A stretch of 42,944 nt of DNA from Chloroflexota bacterium (GTDB taxonomy: Bacteria; Chloroflexota; Chloroflexia; Chloroflexales; Roseiflexaceae). Below, piece after piece: positions 1 through 9,420 of this stretch. The stretch lies in NCBI GenBank assembly GCA_018969485.1, contig JAGWYG010000022.1, positions 1 through 42,944 of the forward strand, given 5' to 3'. Made by a program: the position numbers and the translations under genes. The notes under the pieces were generated by a model, which was given only the letters and a program-made list of their open reading frames with translations, searched no databases and was not told where the DNA came from. The stretch's first letter is position 1. Every line of letters starts with the position of its first letter.

Positions 1-1479
1 GCCAGGCCCGAACTGCTGGCGCTGCCCGATGCGCTGATCGCCGGCTGGCTGGCCGACGAGCCGGCGCTGGCTCCCTACGCCCGGTACTTCGCCGAGCTCG
101 CACGGCGCCGGCCGCACGTCCGCTCGGCCGACATCGAGGCACTGCTCGGCATGCTCAGCGCGCCATTCGCCAGCGCGGCGCGCATCCATGGCACGATCAC
201 CGATGCCGACCTGTGGTTCGCGCCGGCCCGCGATGCCGCCGGCCGGCCCCACGACGTGACCCAGGGGACGATCAGTGCGTTGCTGGCGCACCCTGATCGT
301 GAGGTGCGCCGTACGGCGTGGGAGCACTATGCCGATGCACACCTGGCGGTGCGCCATGGCCTGGCGAACTGCCTCGCCACCGGTGTGAAACAGCAGGTGA
401 TGCTGGCGCGGGTGCGCAATTACCCCTCGGCGATCGAGGCGTCGCTGGCGGCGGCGGATATCCCGCTCTCGGTGTTCGATGCGCTGATCGAGGCGTTTCG
501 TGCGCATCTGCCGGTGTGGCACCGCTACTGGGACGTGCGCCGCCGGGCGCTGGGTGTCGAACGCCTGCATGGCTATGATGTCAAGGCGCCGCTGGTCGAT
601 GCGCCGCTGCATGTGCCGTTCGCGACGGCCGTCGAGTGGATCTGCGGCGGACTGGCGCCGCTCGGCGCCGAGTATGTCGCCGTGGCGCGCCGGGGATTGC
701 TCGAGGAGCGCTGGGTCGATGTCGTGCCGAACCAGGGCAAGCGGATGGGCGCCTACTCGATGGGTGTGCCCGGGACGCCACCGTACATCTTCATGAGCTA
801 CAACGACGACATCTTCAGCGTCTCGACGCTCGCCCACGAGATCGGCCATTCGATGCACTCGTATCTGACGTGGCAGCAGCAGCCGCTGGTATATTGCGAC
901 TACACGCTGTTCGTCGCCGAGGTCGCGTCGAATCTCAATCAGGCGCTGGTGCGCGCCGCCCTGCTCGCCGCCGATGCCACGCCATCGTTCCAGATCCAGG
1001 TGATCGAGGAGGCGATGGCCAATTTCTACCGCTATCTGTTCGTGATGCCGACCCTGGCGCGTTTCGAACGCCAGATCCACGAGCAGGTCGAGCGCGGCGC
1101 CGCGCTCACGGCGCAGTCGCTCACGATGCTGATGGCTGAATTGTTCGCCGAGGCGTTCGGCCCGGCGGTCGAGATCGATGTGGAGCGGATCGGTTCGACC
1201 TGGGCGCAGTTCTCGACGCATCTGTATGCCAACTTCTACGTGTACCAGTACGCGACGGGCATCTCGGCGGCGCATGCGCTGGCGGCGCCGATGCTGCGGG
1301 GCGATGCGGCCGCGGTGGCGCGCTACCTCGCGTTTCTGGGGAGCGGCGGCTCGCTGCCGCCGATCGAGGCGCTGCGCCGCGCCGGCGTCGATATGCTGTC
1401 GCCCGAGCCGGTGGCCAGCGCGTTCGCGACGCTGGCAGCGCTGATTGAGCGCCTCGAGGCGCTGGTGGCGGCGCGCTGA
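1..1479 (+). CDS. M3-family oligoendopeptidase (PepF-like), 3' part
   Basis: This is the C-terminal 492 residues of a zinc metallopeptidase that cleaves short peptides in the cytoplasm. The frame is open from the first base of the window, so the true start lies upstream. The zinc motif HEIGH is encoded at 835-849, and the third ligand glutamate sits in FVAEVASN at 919-921. This spacing is typical of M3 peptidases (thimet oligopeptidase/PepF group). The stretch after the motif, ending in a helical region with [12 protein letters not shown], also matches PepF-type enzymes. The next gene starts 10 bases after the stop codon. The family call is firm from the motif pair; the exact subfamily (PepF or other M3B) is inferred. 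Confidence 0.9.
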   Translation, partial: ARPELLALPDALIAGWLADEPALAPYARYFAELARRRPHVRSADIEALLGMLSAPFASAARIHGTITDADLWFAPARDAAGRPHDVTQGTISALLAHPDREVRRTAWEHYADAHLAVRHGLANCLATGVKQQVMLARVRNYPSAIEASLAAADIPLSVFDALIEAFRAHLPVWHRYWDVRRRALGVERLHGYDVKAPLVDAPLHVPFATAVEWICGGLAPLGAEYVAVARRGLLEERWVDVVPNQGKRMGAYSMGVPGTPPYIFMSYNDDIFSVSTLAHEIGHSMHSYLTWQQQPLVYCDYTLFVAEVASNLNQALVRAALLAADATPSFQIQVIEEAMANFYRYLFVMPTLARFERQIHEQVERGAALTAQSLTMLMAELFAEAFGPAVEIDVERIGSTWAQFSTHLYANFYVYQYATGISAAHALAAPMLRGDAAAVARYLAFLGSGGSLPPIEALRRAGVDMLSPEPVASAFATLAALIERLEALVAAR

Positions 1480-1489
1480 GCGCCGTCTG

Positions 1490-3142
1490 ATGCCAATGCA
1501 GCGACGACGCATCCTCCGGCTGTGGCGCATCGCCGCCGTGATCGGCGCAGCGCTCGGGCTGGTGCTGGTGGTGTGGTTCGACAACGAGGCCAACCGTGGT
1601 GTGGTGCGGGTGCCGCGTGGCGCGCCGGTGCGCTGGGCCGATGTGCCGCAGCTCGGCGTCAACCTGCATAACATCCAGTACGAGCCGGATCCGGCGGTCG
1701 TGACGCGGACGCTGCTGGCGGCGCAGGCGCTCGGTGCGCGGACGGTGCGGCTGCAGCTGCCGTGGGATGACGTCGAGATCCACGGCAAGGGCGATTTCGT
1801 CGATCGCCGCCATGCGCCGGCCCGCGATGCCTGGGAGAAGTACGACTTCATCATCGCCGAGGCGCGTCGCCTCGGCCTCGAGCCGCAGGTGCGCATCGAT
1901 CGGGCGCCCGACTGGGCGCGCCCCAACGATCGCCGGGAGCCGCGGTTCGTGGCCGGCCTGGCCGAGAACCCGGACTCGACCGGCCCGCCGGAGCGCTACG
2001 CCGACTATGCCGACTTTGTCGGCGCGGTGGCGGCGCGCTATCGCGGCCAAGTGCGCTTCATCCAGCTGTGGAATGAGCCCAACCTGGCCTACGAGTGGAG
2101 CTGGCGCATCCCCGAGCCCGAGCGCTTCGCCGAGTTGCTGCGTCTGGCGGCGGCGGCGGCGCGGGCGGCCAATCCACAGGTGGTGATCCTCTTCCCGAGC
2201 CTGTCGCCGACCGACGGCAAGGAGCCGCGGCTGGCGCCGATGAGCGAGCTGGAGTACCTCGATCGGGTGTACCGCGCCGGGGCGGCGGATGATTTCGACA
2301 TCATGTCGGCGCAGGCGTATGGCCTGGGGCAGCCACCCGACGAGAATCGCTACGTCCGGCTGCGCTGGCATCCGTCGCGGCCGTTCACCGACCTCGAGCG
2401 GCCGATCGATTCGCGCATCGATGTCTCGCGGGTGGTGCTGCTGCGCGAGCTGATGGAGCGCCATGGCGATGCGGCCAAGGCGGTGTGGGTGAGCGAGTTT
2501 GGCTACAACAGCGCACCGGCACGGGTGCCCGAGCCGGCACGCAGCACCTGGGGGCCGCCGGTCGATGAACAGCGCAAGGCCGCGTGGCTGGTGGCACAGC
2601 TCGAGCGCGCGCGCCGCGAATGGCCGTGGATGGGGGTGATGCATGTCTGGATGCTGCGCTGGGGTGGCGAGCCGCCCGACCCGGCCAATCCGACGCCGTA
2701 TTTTGCCGTGCTGCAGCAGGATTTCACGCCGCTGCCGGCGTATGGCGCGCTGGCGGCCTATGCGGCTGCGCCCGCCTGGCTCGGCGCGGGCGTGCATGCG
2801 TCGGGCCACCCGGCGTTCCGGCCCGCCGACGGCGGCTGGCAGTTCACGTTCGAGGGAACATACCTGGCGCTGGGGCGGCGCGTGGCGCCGCTGACGGTGC
2901 GGCTCGCCGGGGGCGCCGCGCAGCAGATCTCCGCCGGCGACGCGCCGGTCGTGGTGGCCCAGGGCCTGGCCGATGGTCGCCACGACGTCACGCTGCTCGG
3001 CGCGGCGCTGCCGGCGACGGTGCTGGTGGGGCGCGATGCCATCGTGGCCGAGCGCGGCTGGCCGGCGCTGGCGGCGCTGGCGCTCGGCGCGCTGATGCTG
3101 GCGACCGCCTGGCTGGCGGCGGGAGGGCGCGATGATGCGTGA
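1490..3142 (+). CDS. Membrane-anchored clan-A glycoside hydrolase-like protein
   Basis: A 550-residue protein with an N-terminal membrane anchor (about residues 12-28, after a basic stretch), a TIM-barrel domain and a C-terminal hydrophobic segment (PALAALALGALMLATAWL). The motif LWNEPN puts a candidate acid/base glutamate at residue 196, and WVSEFGYN puts a candidate nucleophile at E336, the arrangement seen in clan GH-A (GH5/GH39-like). The substrate cannot be told from sequence. The start chosen is ATG 1490; a second ATG lies two codons on, and a TTG further upstream overlaps the previous gene. The 3' end overlaps the next gene (O-antigen ligase-like) by 11 bases, suggesting coupled expression and a role in surface polysaccharide processing (inference). 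Confidence 0.75.
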   Translation: MPMQRRRILRLWRIAAVIGAALGLVLVVWFDNEANRGVVRVPRGAPVRWADVPQLGVNLHNIQYEPDPAVVTRTLLAAQALGARTVRLQLPWDDVEIHGKGDFVDRRHAPARDAWEKYDFIIAEARRLGLEPQVRIDRAPDWARPNDRREPRFVAGLAENPDSTGPPERYADYADFVGAVAARYRGQVRFIQLWNEPNLAYEWSWRIPEPERFAELLRLAAAAARAANPQVVILFPSLSPTDGKEPRLAPMSELEYLDRVYRAGAADDFDIMSAQAYGLGQPPDENRYVRLRWHPSRPFTDLERPIDSRIDVSRVVLLRELMERHGDAAKAVWVSEFGYNSAPARVPEPARSTWGPPVDEQRKAAWLVAQLERARREWPWMGVMHVWMLRWGGEPPDPANPTPYFAVLQQDFTPLPAYGALAAYAAAPAWLGAGVHASGHPAFRPADGGWQFTFEGTYLALGRRVAPLTVRLAGGAAQQISAGDAPVVVAQGLADGRHDVTLLGAALPATVLVGRDAIVAERGWPALAALALGALMLATAWLAAGGRDDA

Positions 3143-4556
3143 CCGCGATCGGGTGCGCGATGGGCTGATCGGCGGCGGACTGGTGCTGGCGCTCGGCGGC
3201 GTCGCCCGGGGCGAGGAGCTGGCGCTGCGCCTGGTGGCGCTGCTGGCGCTGGTCGCGCTGGCATGCTGGCGTCCGGCGCTGGCGGTGCTGCTGGTGCCGC
3301 TCGGCGCGCCGCTGGCGCTGATCCCGGCGCAGTTCGCGCTGGCCGGCCGGACGCTGCTCGTGCCGCTGCACGAGTTGGCGCTGCTCGTGGCAGTGGCGGC
3401 GGCGGTGCTGCGCGCGCCACGGCTGGTGTGGCACGAGCTGCGCGATGCTGTCCGGCGTCGCACGCCACTGATGCTGGCCGGCATGGCATTGCTGCTCGCC
3501 GGCCTGCTGGGGGTCGCGCTCGCCGTGCCCGACGGGCGTGGCGCGGCGCTGCGCGAATGGCGCTGGATGCTGCTCGAGCCGCTGCTGTTCCTGTGGCTGC
3601 TGCGCCGCACCCCGGGCCAGGCCTGGCGCGCGGCCCGGGCGTTCACCATCGCCGGCGTGCTGGTCGCCGCCGTCGCCTGGCTGCAGTGGGTCGGCATCGA
3701 TCTGGCGCCATGGTTTGGCGAGAAGCAGAACTTCGGCACGCCGAATGTCGTCGAGGCCGATGGCGTGCGGCGCGTGACGTCGGTGTACGGCCACCCCAAC
3801 AACCTCGGGCTGACGCTGGGCCGGCTGTGGCCGCTGGCGCTGGTCGCGGCGCTGCTGGCGCACCACCGGGCAGCGCGGCTGGCGTGGGCTGCCGCGACGC
3901 TGCTGATCCTCGGCGGGGTGGCGCTGTCGTTCTCGCGCGGCGCCTGGATCGGCGCGCTGGCCGCCGGCGTGGTGCTGGGTGGTGCGCTGGCGGGCCGCTG
4001 GCGCCGCAGCATGCCGCTGCTGCTGGCCGGCGCCGTGCTGCTCGGCGGTGCCGCGCTGGTGATCGGCGCCCGCGGTGGCCTCGGTGGCGGGAGCGTCACC
4101 AATCGCGCGCTGCTGTGGCAGGAAGCTCTCGGCCTGCTCGCGCGGCATCCGCTCGGCCTCGGGCCGGATCAGTTCTACTTCTGGCACAATCCCGAGTTTG
4201 GCCGCAGCACCATCGACCCGGCCCTGATCGGCACGAGCGACCAGTATGCGTCGCATCCCCACCAGGGGCTGCTGGAGATCTGGCTCGCGGTCGGGCCAAT
4301 CGGGCTGCTCGCGCTGCTCGCCGGCGGTGGGCTGGCGCTGCGCCGGGCCTGGCATGCCGTCGGGCGGGGTGATTGGCGTGGCGCCGCCATCCTCGCCGCC
4401 GCCGCCGCCGCCGTCACCCATGGCATGGTCGACCAGTTCTACTTCGTGGAAGACCTGGCGCTGATCTTCTGGCTGCTGGTGGCGCTGGCCTGGCAGCTGC
4501 CCGCAGCGGATGGCCCGGCGCTGGAGGAGGAGCCATATGCGCTGCACCGTGCGTGA
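3132..4556 (+). CDS. O-antigen ligase/polymerase-family membrane protein
   Basis: A 474-residue, very hydrophobic protein with roughly ten or more membrane segments. It carries the [12 protein letters not shown] stretch and, near the C-terminus, [20 protein letters not shown], both typical of the Wzy/WaaL (PF04932) family. Such proteins join or polymerise undecaprenyl-linked glycans at the outer face of the membrane. The SFSRGAW motif before a hydrophobic segment also fits this family. The gene overlaps the upstream hydrolase-like gene by 11 bases, and panB starts 20 bases before its stop. As Chloroflexota generally lack LPS, a role in a surface polysaccharide or glycolipid is more likely than true O-antigen ligation (inference). 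Confidence 0.8.
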   Translation: MMRDRDRVRDGLIGGGLVLALGGVARGEELALRLVALLALVALACWRPALAVLLVPLGAPLALIPAQFALAGRTLLVPLHELALLVAVAAAVLRAPRLVWHELRDAVRRRTPLMLAGMALLLAGLLGVALAVPDGRGAALREWRWMLLEPLLFLWLLRRTPGQAWRAARAFTIAGVLVAAVAWLQWVGIDLAPWFGEKQNFGTPNVVEADGVRRVTSVYGHPNNLGLTLGRLWPLALVAALLAHHRAARLAWAAATLLILGGVALSFSRGAWIGALAAGVVLGGALAGRWRRSMPLLLAGAVLLGGAALVIGARGGLGGGSVTNRALLWQEALGLLARHPLGLGPDQFYFWHNPEFGRSTIDPALIGTSDQYASHPHQGLLEIWLAVGPIGLLALLAGGGLALRRAWHAVGRGDWRGAAILAAAAAAVTHGMVDQFYFVEDLALIFWLLVALAWQLPAADGPALEEEPYALHRA

Positions 4557-5403
4557 TCTCGCCCGAATGAAGCGCCGGGGCGAGAAGATCGCCATGATCA
4601 CGGCGTACGACTCGTCGTTCGCGCGGCTGGTCGACGACGCCGGCATTCCGCTGATCCTGGTGGGCGACTCGCTCGGCAGCACGATGCTCGGGCACCGCTC
4701 GACGGTGCCGGTGACACTCGACGACATGGTCCATCACACGGCGGCGGTGGTCCGGGCGACCAGCCGGGCGCTGGTCGTCGCGGATCTGCCGTTCTTCAGC
4801 TACGCCACGGTCGAGCGGGCGGTCGCTGCGGCGCAGCGCCTGCTGCAGCACGGCGGCGCGCAGGCGGTCAAGCTCGAGGGCGGCGCCGGGCAGGCCGCGA
4901 CGGTGGCCTGCCTGGTGCGCAATGGCGCGGCGGTGATGGGCCATCTCGGCTATACCCCGCAATCCGAGCACGCCGTCGGCCGGGCGCGCGTCCAGGGGCG
5001 CGGGCGGGCGGCGGCACAGCGCATGCTGGCCGATGCCCGGGCGCTCGAGGAGGCCGGGGCGTTCGCGCTGGTGCTGGAGCTGGTGCCGGAAGAGCTGGCC
5101 GGCGCGATCACGGCGCGCGCGCGCATTCCGGTGATCGGCATCGGCGCCGGCGCCCGGTGCGATGGCCAGGTTCAGGTGTTGCACGATGTTCTCGGCCTCG
5201 ATCGCACGTTCCAGCCCCGCCATGCGCGCCGCTACGCCGAACTGGGGCAGCTGGCATTCGCCGCGCTGTCGGCGTATGCCGCCGAGGTGCAGCAGGGCGC
5301 CTTCCCGGCGGCCGAACACGGCAGCACGATGGATGCCGCGGTGCTGGCCGAGGCGCTGGCGCACGCCGCCCGGCAGGAGGATCAGGCCGATGGATCCGAT
5401 TGA
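4537..5403 (+). CDS. panB: 3-methyl-2-oxobutanoate hydroxymethyltransferase (PanB)
   Basis: A 288-residue cytoplasmic enzyme that adds a hydroxymethyl group from methylene-tetrahydrofolate to 2-oxoisovalerate, giving ketopantoate, the first committed step of pantothenate synthesis. Family hallmarks are visible: [31 protein letters not shown] (metal and substrate binding), VKLEGG, and [10 protein letters not shown] with the catalytic glutamate. ATG 4537 is chosen because GGAGGAGG at 4523-4530 is well placed; an upstream in-frame ATG at 4510 would lengthen the overlap and lacks this site. It overlaps the membrane protein gene upstream by 20 bases and panC downstream by 14, so the two pan genes are probably translated together. 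Confidence 0.95.
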   Translation: MRCTVRDLARMKRRGEKIAMITAYDSSFARLVDDAGIPLILVGDSLGSTMLGHRSTVPVTLDDMVHHTAAVVRATSRALVVADLPFFSYATVERAVAAAQRLLQHGGAQAVKLEGGAGQAATVACLVRNGAAVMGHLGYTPQSEHAVGRARVQGRGRAAAQRMLADARALEEAGAFALVLELVPEELAGAITARARIPVIGIGAGARCDGQVQVLHDVLGLDRTFQPRHARRYAELGQLAFAALSAYAAEVQQGAFPAAEHGSTMDAAVLAEALAHAARQEDQADGSD

Positions 5404-6229
5404 ATCGATCGCTGTGCTGCGCCGGGCGCGGGCTGCCCTCAGCGGCAGCGTCGGCTTTGTGCCCACCATGGGTGCGCTGCATCGCGGGCACCTCGAGTTG
5501 GTGCGCCGCGCCGCTGCCGAGCAGCAGCACGTCGTGGTGAGCATCTTCGTCAATCCGACGCAGTTCGCCGCCGGCGAGGATATTGCCCGCTACCCGCGGG
5601 ATCTGGCGCGCGACCTGGCCGCACTGGCCGACGAGCGGGTGTCGCTGGTCTTCGCGCCACAGGTGGCCGAGATGTACCCTGCCGGCGCCACGACGCGTAT
5701 CGACGTCGGGCCGCTCGCCACACGTCTCGAGGGCGCGCACCGCCCGGGCCACTTCATCGGCGTGGCGACGGTCGTGGCCAAACTCTGCCACATCGTGGCG
5801 CCGGACGCGCTGTATCTCGGGCAGAAGGATGTACAGCAGACGCTGGTGATCCGGCGGATGGCGCGCGATCTCGATCTGCCGGTGCAGGTGATCGTGTGCC
5901 CGACGGTGCGCGAGCCCGATGGCCTGGCGCTGAGCAGCCGCAATGCCTACCTCAGCCCGGCCGAGCGTGCGCTTGCGCCGGAACTGTTCGCGGCGCTCGC
6001 TGCCGCCGCGCAGCGCTTTGCCGCCGGCGAACGCCGGGCCGACGCGCTCCGCGGGCTGATCCGGCGACATCTCGCCGCATCGCCGGCGATCGCGGTCGAC
6101 TACGTCAGCGTGGCGGATCCGGTCGAGTTGCACGAACTGGACGGGTTGGTCGCCCATGCGGTGGTGTCGCTGGCGGCGACGATCGGCCGCACCCGGCTGA
6201 TCGATAACATCGTGCTGGGTGCGCCGTGA
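5390..6229 (+). CDS. panC: Pantoate--beta-alanine ligase (PanC)
   Basis: A 279-residue enzyme that condenses pantoate with beta-alanine, using ATP, to make pantothenate. The HIGH-like signature appears as [10 protein letters not shown] near residue 25, followed by [16 protein letters not shown] and LSSRNAYLS, all standard PanC motifs. Length matches the family. The start at ATG 5390 is supported by AGGAGG at 5375-5380; longer in-frame versions would reach deep into panB and are rejected. It directly follows panB and ends the operon; two hairpins lie just downstream. No panD (aspartate decarboxylase) is visible in the window. Confidence 0.95.
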   Translation: MDPIESIAVLRRARAALSGSVGFVPTMGALHRGHLELVRRAAAEQQHVVVSIFVNPTQFAAGEDIARYPRDLARDLAALADERVSLVFAPQVAEMYPAGATTRIDVGPLATRLEGAHRPGHFIGVATVVAKLCHIVAPDALYLGQKDVQQTLVIRRMARDLDLPVQVIVCPTVREPDGLALSSRNAYLSPAERALAPELFAALAAAAQRFAAGERRADALRGLIRRHLAASPAIAVDYVSVADPVELHELDGLVAHAVVSLAATIGRTRLIDNIVLGAP

Positions 6230-6233
6230 ACGA

Positions 6234-6250
6234 CGCACGTGGTACGTGCG
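6234..6250 (+). terminator. Short hairpin just after panC
   Basis: CGCACGT and ACGTGCG form a perfect 7-base stem around a GGT loop, four bases after the panC stop codon. There is no T-run, so termination is only a possibility; it could equally protect the 3' end or bind a protein. Confidence 0.35.
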
Positions 6251-6295
6251 CCGTGTGACGATCGTGTGACGCTGATGCACTACAGTGTCAACGAT

Positions 6296-6323
6296 CGCCC
6301 GGGCGGCCCCTTGCGTCCGGGCG
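6296..6323 (+). terminator. GC-rich hairpin downstream of panC
   Basis: CGCCCGGGCG (6296-6305) pairs with CGTCCGGGCG (6314-6323) over ten positions with one G-U pair and an 8-base loop. It lies 67 bases after panC, between convergent units. There is no T-tract, so it is a candidate terminator by position and stability only. Confidence 0.4.
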
Positions 6324-6692
6324 ACGAACACCGCGCAGCATCCTGATGGCCTCACCGTCTGCGGCCTCGCCCGCCATCTGGTGTTCGGGCCGTCGTGACA
6401 CCCGCAGACCCGTGCCCGCTCTGCGGGATGTCGCGATGGCGCTGGTGCGTGGTGGCGTCGATCGTCACGACGCCGCGCCGGTCGTGTGGCGTCTGGTGCG
6501 ACTGCCGATGCCGCCCTGTGGGCCCGTGTCCGCTCCGCAGGGCGCCTCCGTCACCGGCGTCGTGCCGCGTCAGTCGCGCAGCGCCCGGGCACGGATCGCA
6601 CGGGGGCTGGCCGACGCGCCTGCCGTAGCCCGCCCACGTCCCGTTCCATCACCACGGGCTGTCCGTCCGGGCGACACCGGCCGCCCGGCGGT

Positions 6693-7073
6693 TCAGGTGG
6701 TGCGCAGATTGGCGGAGAACGCCGCGATCTTGGCGAGCAGGACGGCCAGCAGAATCCACATGATCGCGCCCGTGCCGGCCAGCGACCAGATCGCGAGCGG
6801 ATACACCGAGGCATGCAGCACGATGAAGGCCCACCGCCATCCCCGCGGTCGCGCTCGCCAGAACGCCCGGGTCGACGCGCTGAGATTGCTCACCAGGCCC
6901 GCAGCGAGATCGAATGCGAGGAACAGCAGGATCAGCCGCATCCACCAGACGCCGGGGCTGGCGAGCACGACCGCGACCGCAACGCCAGCGCCCAGCACAC
7001 CGGCGGCGACCACCGTCCGAGGCGTCGGGGTTTCGCCCAGGATCCATGCCAGCGGCTGTACAGGGCCTTTCAT
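6693..7073 (-). CDS. Small four-helix membrane protein, unknown function
   Basis: A 126-residue protein with about four hydrophobic segments (TVVAAGVLGAGVAVAVVLA, MRLILLFLAFDLAAGLVSNL, WAFIVLHASVYPLAIWSL and IMWILLAVLLAKIAAF). I do not recognise the family. Its ATG at 7073 overlaps the stop codon of the upstream gene in an ATGA junction (7070-7073), so the two are almost certainly translated together and the product probably works with that protein in the membrane. A longer start upstream would run far into the preceding gene and is rejected. Confidence 0.7.
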   Translation of the reverse strand: MKGPVQPLAWILGETPTPRTVVAAGVLGAGVAVAVVLASPGVWWMRLILLFLAFDLAAGLVSNLSASTRAFWRARPRGWRWAFIVLHASVYPLAIWSLAGTGAIMWILLAVLLAKIAAFSANLRTT

Positions 7074-7471
7074 GGTTGCTGCCCGGGCACGGTGTGCCTC
7101 AGGAAGCGCGCCAGTGGCCAGAGGGGAAACAGCAGCAAGACCAGGTTTGGCGCCCACCAGTACAGATCGACGAAGCCAGAGAGCGCCCAGTATCCGATAG
7201 CCATGCCGCCGGCAGTCGAGGTCAGGACGAGCGAGATCGTCAGCAGCACGGTCGTGTTGAACCGGCTGGTCGTGGTGCCGATGATCCCCGTGACTGCGGC
7301 CAGGATGTCGAGCGGAAGGAACGACCAGTTCCAGGCCTGAACCTCGGGCCTGTCATATCCGTCGAACAGGAGTTCTGGCGGAAGGACGCGGGCGATGATC
7401 AATGCCCAGTAGACAATCAGACCAATGTCGATGGCCAGGACGATCAGTTTCTCGGGTCTCGTGAGCATCAT
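7070..7471 (-). CDS. DUF5360 (YvaD-like) membrane protein
   Basis: A 133-residue protein with four hydrophobic segments. The pattern RPEKLIVLAIDIGLIVYWAL, then VQAWNWSFLPLDILAAVTG and WWAPNLVLLLFPLWPL, resembles what I recall of the Bacillus YvaD family (DUF5360), whose function is unknown. The start is the first of two adjacent ATG codons at 7471; the region further upstream in frame is arginine- and glycine-rich and looks like non-coding translation. It is coupled to the next gene by an ATGA overlap. The family match is from memory and should be confirmed with a profile search. Confidence 0.65.
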   Translation of the reverse strand: MMLTRPEKLIVLAIDIGLIVYWALIIARVLPPELLFDGYDRPEVQAWNWSFLPLDILAAVTGIIGTTTSRFNTTVLLTISLVLTSTAGGMAIGYWALSGFVDLYWWAPNLVLLLFPLWPLARFLRHTVPGQQP

Positions 7472-7653
7472 ATCGACCACCGCGCCCGTCGGGCACCCTG
7501 CGGGCACACCCCCGATGTCTCGCGGCACCGGCGCACGCCAGCCAGACCGCCACCATGTGTCGTGCTCCGCCCGCCGGTGACGCCGCGCGCCCGGACCGCA
7601 GGCCGCCCCGGAGCGCGGCCGACGCGCGCACCGCACCCCGGGGGCGCCAGCGG

Positions 7654-8697
7654 CTAGCTGATCACCTGATCGACCACCTCGACTGCCGCCTGGCCGCCGT
7701 AGATCGTCTGCCACGGGCGAGCGCCCTGGGCCAGCACCTCGTTGAGCAGCGTGATATTGCGCACGCCGCGGTCGAGCAGCCACTCCTCGAACGCAGCCGC
7801 GCCATCGCGCGCATAGACGGGAATGCCGTCCTGCCACGTCGCCCGGCCGCACAGCACCCCCGAGAACGCCGTGCCCGCCTCGGCTGCCAGCTCGAGGCTC
7901 TCGCGGAACACCTCATCGCTGACGCCCGCGCTCAGGTAGATGAACGGCTTCCGGGCCACGCTCGCCGCGTCGCGGAAGTGCTGCATCGCCTCGGCGCGGC
8001 TATAGACCGCCTCGCCAGCGAAGGCGCGCATCCCGGAGACGTAGCGCACGTTCACCGGAATCTCGACCTTGAGGATATCGACGCCGTAGCGCGGCTGGCT
8101 GAACTCTTCCATCGCCATGCGCACATACTCGGGCTTGGCGCGGGCGAACGCGGCGCCCTTCTCATCGCCCAGTTCGTCGTTGTAGGTGATTGGCTCGAGG
8201 AAGAACGGCACGTCGACCGCCGCACATTCGGCGCCGATGCGCTCGATGAACGCATGCTTGACCACATTGATCGCCGCGTCGTCCACCGGATTGTAGTACA
8301 GCAGGATCTTGATGCCATCGGCACCAGCCTCGACCAGGCGGCGGACGCTCCACTCCGACAGCAGGTCCGGCATGCGGCCCTTCACCGTCACATCATAGCC
8401 GGTCTTCTCGTAGGCCAGCAGCGCCCCGGTACCCGGCGCGCGCTCCTCGAGCGCCCCCAGGCCATACTCCGGATCCATCAGGATCGCGCTGGCATGCCGC
8501 GTCAGCACGCGCGTCACCAGCCCCTTGAACTCCGCCAGATCATCGGCCGAGGCCGTGCCGCCCGCGCCGCGCTGCTTCGCGATCGCCTTCTGCAGCGAAC
8601 CGCGCTGGTCCATCGCCGCCGCGGCGATGATGCCATGCGCGTCGGCGCACCTCGAGAGCCGCGCGAACTTCCCCTTCGTGAATTGCACCGTGGACAT
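7654..8697 (-). CDS. lacD: Tagatose-1,6-bisphosphate aldolase, LacD-like class I
   Basis: A 347-residue class I aldolase that would split tagatose- or a related ketohexose-1,6-bisphosphate into dihydroxyacetone phosphate and glyceraldehyde-3-phosphate. Family features: AAAMDQRGSL near residue 30, GADGIKILLYYNP (K130), FFLEPITY, and DILKVEIPVN with the Schiff-base lysine at about residue 210. ATG 8697 is preceded on its strand by AGGAGAGGAC and gives the expected N-terminus MSTVQFTKGK. It is slightly longer than typical LacD (about 326). No other tagatose pathway genes are near, so the physiological substrate could be another sugar bisphosphate, for example in inositol or sulfosugar breakdown (inference). 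Confidence 0.85.
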   Translation of the reverse strand: MSTVQFTKGKFARLSRCADAHGIIAAAAMDQRGSLQKAIAKQRGAGGTASADDLAEFKGLVTRVLTRHASAILMDPEYGLGALEERAPGTGALLAYEKTGYDVTVKGRMPDLLSEWSVRRLVEAGADGIKILLYYNPVDDAAINVVKHAFIERIGAECAAVDVPFFLEPITYNDELGDEKGAAFARAKPEYVRMAMEEFSQPRYGVDILKVEIPVNVRYVSGMRAFAGEAVYSRAEAMQHFRDAASVARKPFIYLSAGVSDEVFRESLELAAEAGTAFSGVLCGRATWQDGIPVYARDGAAAFEEWLLDRGVRNITLLNEVLAQGARPWQTIYGGQAAVEVVDQVIS

Positions 8698-8752
8698 GTC
8701 CTCTCCTGCACCATCGTGCATCCGCGCGACAGCGGCGCCGTCGCGCCGTCGT

Positions 8753-9376
8753 TCACACCGAATCAAAGACCGCGAACGCCGCCGAGATGATCGCGGCGGC
8801 GACCGCCAGGCCGGCGATGACCTGCAGTGTCGTGTGGTTGCGGGTGCGCACGCGCGCCCAGCCGACCGCCAGCGCACACAGCCAGAGCAGCGTACCGAGC
8901 GTCGCCGAATACAGCACACCCACCGTCGCCAGCATCGCGATCGCCACGGCATGCATGCTGATCTTCCAGAACAGGTTGATCACGCCACAGATGAGCCCCA
9001 GCACCAGGATGCCGACGGTCAGCGCCAGCACCGGCACTGGCGCACTGGCCAGCACCAGCACCAGCACCGTCACCAGCACCGACGTCGTGCCGACCAGGTA
9101 CATCTCGTTGCGCTCCTCGCGCACCGAGACGTCGGGGTCGGAGTAGATGCCCTGCCGCAGCCGCACGGTGTAGAGCGTCATCGAGGGCACGAGCTGGATG
9201 CCGAGCGCCAGCGCCGCCCAGGCCAGGCCGCTCGGTGGCGCCATCAGCGCGACGATCAGATAGCTGGCGATGCCGTTGACGAACGGATTGAAGCCTTGCG
9301 AGAGAATGCGCGCCACCGACAGGCTCCGGCCCGCGCCTGGCAAGACATCGTGCGACGCATGTGGCGGTTGCGCCAT
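8753..9376 (-). CDS. PAP2-superfamily-like membrane protein
   Basis: A 207-residue protein with about five to six membrane segments. WKISMHA resembles the PSGH/SxH motif and RVRTRNHTTLQVIAG the SRX5HX3D motif of the PAP2 phosphatase family; the last motif has Q where most members have D, and the first motif (KX6RP) is not obvious. It may therefore be a divergent lipid phosphatase or a relative with altered chemistry. ATG 9376 is preceded by GAGGAG on its strand with good spacing. It lies between a glycosyltransferase gene and the aldolase gene in the same direction; a role in lipid-carrier dephosphorylation next to a glycosyltransferase is plausible but unproven. Confidence 0.65.
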   Translation of the reverse strand: MAQPPHASHDVLPGAGRSLSVARILSQGFNPFVNGIASYLIVALMAPPSGLAWAALALGIQLVPSMTLYTVRLRQGIYSDPDVSVREERNEMYLVGTTSVLVTVLVLVLASAPVPVLALTVGILVLGLICGVINLFWKISMHAVAIAMLATVGVLYSATLGTLLWLCALAVGWARVRTRNHTTLQVIAGLAVAAAIISAAFAVFDSV

Positions 9377-9420
9377 GCAGCTAGCTCCTCAGTTCATGAT
9401 GCCGTGCGGCACCGCGCCGT

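Larger units (their letters stand above)
6230..6692. other. Non-coding gap between panC and a facing membrane gene
   Basis: About 460 bases between two convergent transcription units. It begins with two hairpins and a repeated octamer (GTGTGACG at 6253-6260 and 6264-6271, 11 bases apart). The rest is GC-rich without a convincing coding frame: the open frames crossing it are uninterrupted extensions of frames antisense to the genes at 6693-7471. I see no RNA gene or insertion sequence here. Confidence 0.5.

Noticed and set aside
1121-4727. Long open frames on the minus strand (up to 993 codons) opposite the hydrolase and O-antigen ligase-like genes
   Set aside because: They are arginine-, proline- and alanine-rich with no domain pattern. 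Long antisense frames are expected at this GC content, and the plus-strand genes have motifs and ribosome binding sites.
7472-7653. Possible small gene or terminator between the DUF5360-like gene and lacD
   Set aside because: No frame with a ribosome binding site and no convincing hairpin with a T-run.
6346-7657. Plus-strand coding frames over 6346-7657
   Set aside because: The opposite strand has two overlapping membrane protein genes with proper starts; the plus frames are low-complexity and lack ribosome binding sites.
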